Source of the DNA: Roseiflexaceae bacterium
Lineage (GTDB): Bacteria > Chloroflexota > Chloroflexia > Chloroflexales > Roseiflexaceae
DNA length: 9,228 nucleotides
Assembly: GCA_947462525.1 (NCBI GenBank)
Contig: CANHPK010000040.1
Location: 1-9,228, forward strand
Direction of reading: 5' to 3'
The number at the start of each line of letters is the position of its first letter. The first letter of the stretch is position 1. The notes below the pieces were generated by a model. It ran no database searches, was not told where the DNA came from, and saw only the letters and a program-made list of their open reading frames with translations. Position numbers and translations under genes: made by a program. This document shows positions 1 through 7,194 of this stretch, in pieces.

Positions 1-400
1 CATCCCAACACACCACGAGGTCAAATGTACCGTCTGCGTACGGCAGATGTTCACCCGCACCGTTCAGCACCGGTACATCAATCCCGTAGCGGTCAGCACG
101 GAGTTGGATGATGTGGCAGTACGGCAGATTGTATTCGGACACCTGTACCCGCGCACCACCGAGGGCTGCCGCCACCGCAAATCCACCCATCCCAGCACCC
201 AAATCGAGAATATGCTGCCCGACGAACGAGCCAGAATACCGTGAAATTTGGGCAATCCGCTCGCCTTGGAACTGCTCTTGCAAGAGGCGCCGCTCGCGCC
301 ACGACTGGTAATCACGCCGCCATGTCATATGTGAAAGCCACGGATCGATGGCAGTTGCCAATGCATCGATTGATGTAATCGGATCAGGGAGCTTGTTCAT
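1..400 (-). CDS. SAM-dependent class I methyltransferase, N-terminal part (cut by left window edge)
   Basis: An open frame runs from an ATG at 398-400 to the left edge without a stop (133 codons plus one base), so the C-terminus lies outside the window. Residues 64-74 read ILDLGAGMGGF, the glycine-rich motif I that binds S-adenosylmethionine. An acidic residue at the end of strand 2 (E89 in VQVSEY) would bind the ribose. Residues 119-130 read LPYADGTFDLVV, the motif II/III region typical of Methyltransf_11/25 proteins. The first 60 residues are polar and helical, with no signal peptide or membrane segment, so the enzyme should be cytoplasmic. The acceptor cannot be told: a lipid, sugar or small metabolite are all possible. 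The start codon overlaps the TGA stop of the upstream membrane protein in an ATGA arrangement, which implies translational coupling. The Shine-Dalgarno match is poor (GGTG), as often seen in coupled genes. The fold assignment is firm; the substrate is unknown. Confidence 0.88.
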   Translation of the reverse strand, partial: MNKLPDPITSIDALATAIDPWLSHMTWRRDYQSWRERRLLQEQFQGERIAQISRYSGSFVGQHILDLGAGMGGFAVAAALGGARVQVSEYNLPYCHIIQLRADRYGIDVPVLNGAGEHLPYADGTFDLVVCWD

Positions 401-2694
401 GGCAGCACCAGCGGAGCGCGGTCGATGCGAATAATCCATAACTGCAATGCACTCCATAGGGTAAACAAGATTGTTGTGCTGACAATGATGCGTCCCGTTG
501 GCCCGCGATTCCACAGACGGTCAGCAATCATCGCCCAACTCAGCATCAGCAACGGCACAATATAGTACAACTGTTTGTCAACCATCGAGATTTTGTAGCC
601 AGCCATCAAAAAGATAATCGCTACCACATACCAGGCTGCCGCAAATGTCCATAACGTACGGTGCTTCCACATCAGGATGTAGGCAGGGATGACCATGAGC
701 ACCGGTATGTACAAACCGTAGTACAAATACGGATTTTGGACGAAATCATAGCGGAGCGCAGGGAAAAAGTTCGCGATATACTCGTCGAACGGTGCCCGCA
801 CGACCCCTATTGATGCGGTCGATTGTGTGCTTAACTGCAAAAAATACGGGATAGTGCGTTCAATAATGGGTGGGATGTACAGCCCATAATAGATGATTGT
901 TGCAATCAGCAACCCGCCGTAGGTCGCAGCCAAGATGCGCCAGCTGGTTGGTTTGTTGCTTGTGTTGGGGACAACCCAAAGCAAACCGGCCAGTATAGTG
1001 ACAAAGAGCACATGGAATACTGCCGCTACCGTATAGGACAGCATGGCCGCAGTCGAAATGAGGACGACCGCAACAAACACTCTTCGGTTGCCCAGATTGC
1101 GCCCCGCTACCAACAAGGCAACAGTGGCAATCAACATCCACCAGAGTCCTGTCGTGGTGGGCACGTTCCCCCATGCATGCAACAAGAACGTGACCGGCGT
1201 GACCGCGTACAGCAATGCAGCCAGCCATGCCACCCGTACACTCAATCCGCTCTGGCGGGCAATCACCGCAATCAAGATAATGCGTGAGGCATCAAGGAAC
1301 GTATTGAATATGGTTGCAGAGACTTCGAGGCTCCAGGGGAACACGAGAAATACCAAACTGGCAAAGTGTATGAACGGAGAATACGGAATCATCGGGCGTT
1401 CTTCACCCCACTCCGTAATCGGCATGACGGATTCAGAAAAAGCGCCAGGCTGATAGAACTTCGCAAAATCCCATGTCATTGCGATTTCTCGTACCTTATC
1501 CATATGCCAGCTGATATCAATCGGCCGCATGATCGGATACAGGATGCCGCCACCTTTGACCCATATCGTCACCAAGACCAATCCCACCAAGAGTCGCTTC
1601 GTTTGCGTGGGCAATGGCGTGTCATCGGTCAGCCAGTCGAGGATCCGGAACCACAGTGGCACCGTGAGAATGCTAATGACGAAGAGTATCACCAGGTGTG
1701 GGTACCACATACCCAGATACACGCGTTCAAACAGCATCGGCAGGGTGAAGCCGACGGCGACAACACTCCCCAACGCACGATGGGGCAGCTGCAGTGCAAT
1801 TGCTGCACACATCACCAAAAAGACCAAAACAGGAATACTGATGAGGCGGAGAGGTGCATCTTGGATACCGCTGCGGATCGCACTCGGCGTTATCCCAACG
1901 CGTGCAACCGCAACGCCTAAGGAGCGCGCATCGGCTGCGTTGTTGCCCCACGTGTCACTATTGAACACCACATTGATGTCGCCGCGTGTGCCGGATGAAG
2001 GAGCAAGCAAATAATGGTACGCACGGAACGTCCCGCCACCCGTTGGTACTGATGGGAGCAGGTTATCGCCGACACGGATACCCGCTTCGAACGGTTCATT
2101 ATCCGGGTGCGTCGGCATCATCGTCGTCGAAAGCACCCACCACCCGCCGCTGACCCCAGGGAACAATGCCGTCGAAGTATCTTTGCTCCAGCGATACGCG
2201 GTAATTGCCGTCAGAGAGACCTCATTGACCGTGAGCGGTGGTGGTGTCGATTTGTCGTCAGGGATGGAGAGGATGCGAATCACCGAGCCGCTGGTCATGG
2301 GTGCGCTGTCGGGCACAATCACGCCAAAGTTCCGGTTACCACCACTATCGCGTGCGTCGAGGATGCGTGCGTTGTCCACGAACACCGCAAGCAACCGTCG
2401 TTTGAGTCCCTGCGGCAGCGCATCGATCGAAAACTCAATTGCCCGTGGTTGCCCCTGTCCTGCGGGCACGATGGCCTGGACTTCATTCGGTGCGACTTGG
2501 GTAAATGTCAACGCCACGCGAGGGTCCTTGGCGGTATACTCGCGTGCATGGAAGTTGTCTATCTTGAGTGCAGCACGTGGCTGCACAAAATCAATCGTTG
2601 CTGCCGTGCGAAATGGACTCAGCACCAGAACCAATACGGCTGATAAAAGGAAAATCAGTACGAGCGATTTCCAATGTGGGACGAAACTAGCCAT
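397..2694 (-). CDS. Large polytopic membrane protein, putative GT-C-type glycosyltransferase with N-terminal extracytoplasmic beta domains
   Basis: This 765-residue protein starts with a signal-anchor helix (about residues 10-27). A hydrophilic region of about 250 residues follows (29-280) and should face outside. From about residue 284 to the end there are roughly a dozen hydrophobic helices. The outer region contains NFGVIV (122-127), AYRWS (166-170), FPGVSGG (178-184) and SLGVAV (258-263). This suggests two consecutive beta-sandwich units, the second being the clearer. In the membrane part, D393-x3-H397 sits in a loop after hydrophobic segments, and PYSP (437-440) opens the next one. An acidic loop motif of this kind is where GT-C glycosyltransferases place their catalytic or metal-binding residues. 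The likely role is transfer of a sugar from a polyprenyl-phosphate donor on the outer membrane face; donor and acceptor are unknown. The start is supported by AAAGGA five bases before the ATG. It is a paralogue of the upstream gene at 2808-4658, and its stop overlaps the methyltransferase start. A non-enzymatic polytopic protein cannot be excluded. Confidence 0.8.
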   Translation of the reverse strand: MASFVPHWKSLVLIFLLSAVLVLVLSPFRTAATIDFVQPRAALKIDNFHAREYTAKDPRVALTFTQVAPNEVQAIVPAGQGQPRAIEFSIDALPQGLKRRLLAVFVDNARILDARDSGGNRNFGVIVPDSAPMTSGSVIRILSIPDDKSTPPPLTVNEVSLTAITAYRWSKDTSTALFPGVSGGWWVLSTTMMPTHPDNEPFEAGIRVGDNLLPSVPTGGGTFRAYHYLLAPSSGTRGDINVVFNSDTWGNNAADARSLGVAVARVGITPSAIRSGIQDAPLRLISIPVLVFLVMCAAIALQLPHRALGSVVAVGFTLPMLFERVYLGMWYPHLVILFVISILTVPLWFRILDWLTDDTPLPTQTKRLLVGLVLVTIWVKGGGILYPIMRPIDISWHMDKVREIAMTWDFAKFYQPGAFSESVMPITEWGEERPMIPYSPFIHFASLVFLVFPWSLEVSATIFNTFLDASRIILIAVIARQSGLSVRVAWLAALLYAVTPVTFLLHAWGNVPTTTGLWWMLIATVALLVAGRNLGNRRVFVAVVLISTAAMLSYTVAAVFHVLFVTILAGLLWVVPNTSNKPTSWRILAATYGGLLIATIIYYGLYIPPIIERTIPYFLQLSTQSTASIGVVRAPFDEYIANFFPALRYDFVQNPYLYYGLYIPVLMVIPAYILMWKHRTLWTFAAAWYVVAIIFLMAGYKISMVDKQLYYIVPLLMLSWAMIADRLWNRGPTGRIIVSTTILFTLWSALQLWIIRIDRAPLVLP

Positions 2695-2740
2695 TGCATT
2701 CCTTTGACACAGCGAATAGGACGCACGTCATCTCTATACA

Positions 2741-2768
2741 ATAATACATTCTATATGGCTCATGCAAA
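2741..2768 (-). promoter_or_regulatory. Candidate sigma-70-type promoter for the 765-residue membrane protein and methyltransferase
   Basis: On the minus strand, TTTGCA at 2768-2763 (four of six bases of the -35 consensus) is followed after 16 bases by TATTAT at 2746-2741 (five of six of the -10 consensus). Transcription would begin near 2734 and leave a leader of about 40 bases before the ATG at 2694. The surrounding 113-bp gap (2695-2807) is AT-richer than its flanks and is the only long gap inside the block from 7159 to the left edge. I see no strong terminator in it, so read-through from upstream is also possible. The promoter is predicted by sequence match only. Confidence 0.35.
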
Positions 2769-2807
2769 CACCGTGAACGCTCCCGGTTGCCGATGAGTCG
2801 TGACGTA

Positions 2808-4658
2808 CTAATGCAAATAGGTGTAAATACGTTCCCAAAACCGCACCATCACCATCGTGGGTACTCCAACAGCGAGGGTGAGCGCAAGGATTTTTCCTGC
2901 AAGCCCACGCGTTGAAAGTCGTGCAAGTGCACTGATGGCACAGAGCGCGAGAAATGGATAGACGACCATCGCCCAGCGAACGGTCGTATCACGGAACACC
3001 AGTACCCCAATAGAAATAATTGCAACGACGAGCGCGGGCATCACCATCTCGAATACTCGACCTGTACGCCCTCTGTAGAGGCCTACAATTCCAAGACAAA
3101 CGACCGCAAAGGGTATTGCGCTGGGAACAAGCGCAATCTTCGTTGCGAATGCGATCCCGGGCGGACATCCCGGGTATTTGGCTGATTGCCCAAACAACCC
3201 GCTATATGCGCTATACGTCAGCAGCCATGCAATCAGCACGCTGCAGATCCCTGCGATCAACATATCCCGCGGAATGCGGCGGGTCCGGATGTATGCATAG
3301 CCAATCATCGCGAGCAGAGTCAAACCAAAACTCAAGGCGATACCGGTATGGGCCAGCAAGGCTGCGGCTCCGAGGATGGTTCGTCGTGTCAACGAAGCGC
3401 GCGCATCATACCATGCAGCGACCGCAATCAAGAGCACTGCGAGCCCCCATGCATTGGATAATTCACCGATGTGAACCGATTGGAGGAACGGCAAACTCCA
3501 AGCCGCGAGCAACAGAAAAACCCCTGCTGTCCAATCAAAGGCATGTGTGTTCCGTGCAACTCGCACCAGATAGAGTAATGCACCGACATGCGCCACGACA
3601 GCACCGGTCATGAGCACATTAATGCCTGCGGCGCGATCCCACGTGAAGAACGCAAACGGTGCTGCCAACAGGTAGATGAGGGGAGGATACGGTGCGGTCA
3701 ACGCACCCGCTTCGCAGGGCAGTTCTGCAATCTGAAAGAGATTGCCCCGTAGCACATCAAAGAGCATACGCGCATGCATGGCGCTGTCGGATGTGAGCAA
3801 GAACGGGCTACGGAGTGCAATCAGTGGAACAATCATGCTCAGTGTGGTCAGCCACCACCAGCGTGTACGGTCTGTGGATTCGGGCAGGACCAGACGTACG
3901 AGAACATACGCGAATCCAGCAGCCAGAACCGCAGATGCACCTATTGCGTGACTGTGTACCAACCACCACAACGGGTCACCGAGCCACGCAACGCTGTACA
4001 GGAGGATGGCCCCCGCGCTATACCAAAAGCGGTGCCGTGTCCTCCAGGTCATGGATAGCGCCCACAGTACCCCTAACACTAGCACGCCCATCACGAGTTG
4101 CACCGGCCGCCACGTACCCGCCATTGGACGAAGTGTCGCCGTGGTAACGATGACACCAAGGTCGCGTCGGTCGTCCATTACCGGTAACCGCGCACTTGTG
4201 ACGCTGATGCCCGCGCGAAGACCGTCTCCGGTGGTAAGCACAGAGACAACACGGCGCTCCCGCAGAGGAGCGGTCGTACCGAGTGCAGGCTGTGCCCACG
4301 TGAGGGCAACTCCTTCCGTGGTTACCCACGCGCTGGCATCGATGTGTGTGGTCGACACAAACAGCCCTCGTCCCGCCATTGGCCATTGTATCTGCCATTG
4401 CGGAGTCGACCAGCGATATGCAGGTTGGGACGCAGTCCAGTTGTCCGGTTCGGGTGGCCAAAATCCATCCAAGAATGGTGTGTCGAGACCACGCCGCATG
4501 CTCTGCGTGTCACCGCCTATCGCGACCGAAAAGGGTTGGAGCTGTGAGGCGACAGTCACCCAAAGCATGAATAGGCATGCACCGATGCAAGCCAATATTC
4601 CCAGACCTTCATGCCATCGGAGTGGCTTGAAGCGCTGGGCGCTACCTACTGTATACAT
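2808..4658 (-). CDS. Polytopic membrane protein, putative GT-C-type glycosyltransferase (paralogue of the 765-residue protein)
   Basis: The protein has 616 residues from the ATG at 4658. A TTG at 4676, which overlaps the upstream TGA as TTGA, would add six residues; neither start has a good ribosome site. A membrane anchor (about 18-37) is followed by an extracytoplasmic region of about 145 residues and then some ten hydrophobic helices from about residue 186. The outer region carries AYRWS (80-84) and DLGVIV (166-171), also found in the 765-residue neighbour, but here only once. In the membrane part D291-x3-H295 and PYPP (323-326) match the neighbour's D-x3-H and PYSP. This supports common descent and a catalytic loop of GT-C type. 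The expected role is sugar transfer from a lipid-linked donor at the outer membrane face, with unknown specificity. It lies directly downstream of the ABC exporter, with no or minimal spacing, so the two are probably co-expressed and may act on the same substrate. Family membership is likely; enzymatic activity is inference. Confidence 0.8.
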   Translation of the reverse strand: MYTVGSAQRFKPLRWHEGLGILACIGACLFMLWVTVASQLQPFSVAIGGDTQSMRRGLDTPFLDGFWPPEPDNWTASQPAYRWSTPQWQIQWPMAGRGLFVSTTHIDASAWVTTEGVALTWAQPALGTTAPLRERRVVSVLTTGDGLRAGISVTSARLPVMDDRRDLGVIVTTATLRPMAGTWRPVQLVMGVLVLGVLWALSMTWRTRHRFWYSAGAILLYSVAWLGDPLWWLVHSHAIGASAVLAAGFAYVLVRLVLPESTDRTRWWWLTTLSMIVPLIALRSPFLLTSDSAMHARMLFDVLRGNLFQIAELPCEAGALTAPYPPLIYLLAAPFAFFTWDRAAGINVLMTGAVVAHVGALLYLVRVARNTHAFDWTAGVFLLLAAWSLPFLQSVHIGELSNAWGLAVLLIAVAAWYDARASLTRRTILGAAALLAHTGIALSFGLTLLAMIGYAYIRTRRIPRDMLIAGICSVLIAWLLTYSAYSGLFGQSAKYPGCPPGIAFATKIALVPSAIPFAVVCLGIVGLYRGRTGRVFEMVMPALVVAIISIGVLVFRDTTVRWAMVVYPFLALCAISALARLSTRGLAGKILALTLAVGVPTMVMVRFWERIYTYLH

Positions 4659-4672
4659 GCGAATTGCCCGAG

Positions 4673-6400
4673 TCAATGTGCATGCAACTCGCGCACATAG
4701 AGTTCTGCATAGACTCCATTCTGCACCATGAGTTCATCGTGTGTGCCATATTCAACGACACGTCCTTCTGCCAACACGACAATCACATCGAGGTTTTTCA
4801 CTGCCGAAATCTTCTGACTCACCATCACCGTTGTTTTGCCGGCCCGGGCTGCAGATACACGCACAACAATATCATTTGCCGTGTGTGCGTCGATATTTGA
4901 GAGTGCGTCGTCGAACAACATCACCGGTGCTTCGGTGATGAGTGCACGCGCAATCCCGAGTCGTTGCTTTTGACCGCCCGACAACATGGTTCCACGTTCG
5001 CCGACGATTGTATCGAGTCCATCTGCGAGTTGTGCAATATCGCGATCGAGACAAGAAATACGCAGCGCCTCGGCAATCTGTTCGTCTGTCGCTGCCTGCA
5101 CCCCTAAGGTAATGTTTTCACGCAGGGTCATGCTGAACAAGATATGCTCTTGGGGGACATATGCCAGCCCTTGACGGAACGACTCGAGCGTAAGGCTGCG
5201 GACATCAATCTCGTCGTAGAGGACCGCACCGTTTTCGGGATCACGCATCCGCATCAGTAATGCCAACAAACTGCTTTTGCCTGATCCAGTAGCGCCGACA
5301 ATCCCCACATGTTGCCCTGCTGGGATGTGGAGCGAAATGTCACGCAACACCTGTGCACCATCTTGTACCCAAGACGCGTCATCAACACGAATATCGCCCT
5401 GCGGCACGTGGCTGATAGCGGACGGACTATCAACGACAGACGGGATCCGTCGCAGCACGGCACCGATACGGCCAGCAGCAGCACTCCCTTGTTGCAATCG
5501 TTCAAATGCATTACTCAACGCGTTTGCGGCGTTACTCAAGAGGCCCAAATACACAATAAACTGCACATACTGGCCGATGGTCAATTGCTTGTCGATAATC
5601 AGGAAGGCACCGTAGGCAACGACCGCGGTCGCTGCTAAGCGCACGACCATTTGTGGGAGGGGAGATATTGCACTCGAATACAGAACGAATCGGAGTGACT
5701 CCTCTGCGTAATCGTCGCTCAGTTTTTTGAACGCGACACCGCTTTGCGACTCTTGGGTATACGCAGCAATGGTGCGTTGTGCAGAAATGTGTTCTTGGGC
5801 AAATGCCGATATCTTGGCGAGGCGTTGCTGGACCAAATCAAACGCATTTTCGACGAGACTCCCGAAGCGCGCTTGGGCAATCAGGCTCAGGACGAGCATG
5901 ATTACGGTGATCGACGCAAGGGGAACGCTTGTCAGCGCCATCAAGGCACACCCAATCAACAACAAAAAGATTGCATGTATCGCCATCTGAAAGCCAGCAC
6001 TGTAGAAGCGCCAGATATAAATGAAGTCACTGGAAGCCCGCGACAACAGATCACCAGTACCGAATGACGCCTGGGTGGTACGGTCAAACGTCAAAATGTG
6101 TCGATACAAATCTTGCGCCATGGTGTAACTGACACCTGCCGCCATGGTGCCGGTTAACATCCGCAACATATAGCGAAATACCGCCAAAACAACCGTCAAC
6201 CCAATAATCACCAAAGCATACAGTGCCAATGCTTGATTGGTCATGTTTGCGGTCAATGCATCGATCGCGTACCCGAGTATGACTGGGTTGTACGCACTCG
6301 CTGCTGCCCCGAGGAACGCATACAGGGTGCCACGTGCGAGTAACCAACGATACGGTCGCCCATACGGCAGAAGGATACGAAGTCCGGATTGTGCTTCCAT
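4673..6400 (-). CDS. ABC exporter half-transporter (membrane domain fused to ATPase), degenerate ATP site
   Basis: This 575-residue protein has the standard layout of a type IV (MsbA/Sav1866-like) half-exporter. The membrane domain occupies about residues 15-310 with six helices, and the nucleotide-binding domain about 335-575. Visible motifs are Walker A GATGSGKS (369-376), the Q-loop glutamine Q417 in YVPQE, signature LSGGQ (473-477), Walker B ending in D497-D498, and D-loop SNID (501-504). Two key residues deviate: the catalytic glutamate is aspartate (D498), and the switch histidine is glutamine (Q529, CAG codon at 4814-4816). This pair of changes is known from the degenerate subunit of heterodimeric exporters such as TM287/288, whose signature motif stays canonical, as here. 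It therefore probably needs a partner with a full catalytic site, and none is in the window. The gene starts six bases after the pcs-like stop, with GGG seven bases or so upstream of the ATG. Given the lipid and glycosyltransferase neighbours, a lipid or lipid-linked sugar is a reasonable substrate guess; drug export is the alternative. Confidence 0.95.
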   Translation of the reverse strand: MEAQSGLRILLPYGRPYRWLLARGTLYAFLGAAASAYNPVILGYAIDALTANMTNQALALYALVIIGLTVVLAVFRYMLRMLTGTMAAGVSYTMAQDLYRHILTFDRTTQASFGTGDLLSRASSDFIYIWRFYSAGFQMAIHAIFLLLIGCALMALTSVPLASITVIMLVLSLIAQARFGSLVENAFDLVQQRLAKISAFAQEHISAQRTIAAYTQESQSGVAFKKLSDDYAEESLRFVLYSSAISPLPQMVVRLAATAVVAYGAFLIIDKQLTIGQYVQFIVYLGLLSNAANALSNAFERLQQGSAAAGRIGAVLRRIPSVVDSPSAISHVPQGDIRVDDASWVQDGAQVLRDISLHIPAGQHVGIVGATGSGKSSLLALLMRMRDPENGAVLYDEIDVRSLTLESFRQGLAYVPQEHILFSMTLRENITLGVQAATDEQIAEALRISCLDRDIAQLADGLDTIVGERGTMLSGGQKQRLGIARALITEAPVMLFDDALSNIDAHTANDIVVRVSAARAGKTTVMVSQKISAVKNLDVIVVLAEGRVVEYGTHDELMVQNGVYAELYVRELHAH

Positions 6401-6406
6401 TGTGCC

Positions 6407-7159
6407 CTACGTCTGTGCGACCCTGACCGGTCGAAGGATGCGGTATGTCAAATAGAGACTCAACACGACATAATAGACAATGTATGACAATGTAATGGTC
6501 AGTAACCAAGAAGCCGGTTCGGGCATTTGCCACAGCGCAACTGCATACAAAATGGAGCACAGCGTCGTATACAGCAATGTGATGCGTCGGAACAATAAGG
6601 TCCGCGACGGATACACATAGCGAATGGGGATGAACACAAGGAGGGAACAGACGATCACAATGGTCGTAACGGTTGACACATCGAGTTTCATCACGACAGC
6701 ATAGAACGCCACAACGTTCCAGTAACTCGGAAAACCGAGGAAGTAATGATCTTCTGCAACGACTTCGTAGCCGTCGGTTTTGGCATCGACACGACAAAAC
6801 TGATACGCCGAAGCGAATAAGGGAATCATTGCAACGACTTGACCTGTCGTCCCTTCGGGGAGGTACCCGTTTTGCCAAAGAAGCAGAATTGGGGCAAAGA
6901 CGTACGTCAGATAATCAACGATATCGTCGAGCCGACGACCATCAAACCACGGGACTGTTTCGGATACTTTGAATCGTCGTGCCAGGGTACCGTCGGTGCT
7001 GTCGATGAAAACTGCTGCGAAGCAGTACCAGAGTGCCAAAACGACATTTCCGTTGATGGCTTCCATGATGGTGAGCATCGCCAAAATTGCCCCGAACGCA
7101 GTGTAAATATGCACAGCAATCCCTGCGAGCGTCATCAGACGCGACCCACGTCGTTCCAT
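6407..7159 (-). CDS. pcs: CDP-alcohol phosphatidyltransferase, probable phosphatidylcholine synthase
   Basis: The 250-residue integral membrane protein has six to eight hydrophobic helices. It contains the CDP-alcohol phosphotransferase signature in the long form D56-G57-x2-A60-R61-x12-G74-x3-D78-x3-D82. The 12-residue spacer between AR and G is the variant I associate with bacterial phosphatidylcholine synthases, whereas most CDP-alcohol transferases have about eight. FLGFPSYWNVVAFY (140-153) and the total length near 240-250 also fit Pcs. Pcs condenses CDP-diacylglycerol with choline to give phosphatidylcholine and CMP in the inner membrane, using Mn2+ or Mg2+ held by the aspartates. The start is well supported by AGAAGGTGA about eight bases before the ATG. 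The gene lies 35 bp after comEC and 6 bp before the ABC exporter. Phosphatidylserine synthase or another CDP-alcohol transferase remains possible because the alcohol cannot be read from the motif alone. Confidence 0.83.
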   Translation of the reverse strand: MERRGSRLMTLAGIAVHIYTAFGAILAMLTIMEAINGNVVLALWYCFAAVFIDSTDGTLARRFKVSETVPWFDGRRLDDIVDYLTYVFAPILLLWQNGYLPEGTTGQVVAMIPLFASAYQFCRVDAKTDGYEVVAEDHYFLGFPSYWNVVAFYAVVMKLDVSTVTTIVIVCSLLVFIPIRYVYPSRTLLFRRITLLYTTLCSILYAVALWQMPEPASWLLTITLSYIVYYVVLSLYLTYRILRPVRVAQT

Positions 7160-7194
7160 CGTTTTGTCACCTTCTCATCTGGGTAATACGCATA

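Noticed and set aside
1366..2014. Long plus-strand open frames of 160-184 codons
   Set aside because: They are antisense to the membrane helices of the 765-residue protein, rich in His, Arg and Gln, with no protein-like motif. They are shadows of the minus-strand gene.
2762..2817. ATGCAAA repeated at 2762-2768 and 2811-2817 as a possible operator pair
   Set aside because: It is only seven bases long, and one copy lies within the end of the upstream coding sequence. This is compatible with chance.
6084..6878. 264-codon minus-strand frame overlapping pcs and the exporter
   Set aside because: It is Cys/Arg/His-rich and overlaps two genes with clear motifs in the other frame, so it is a frame shadow.
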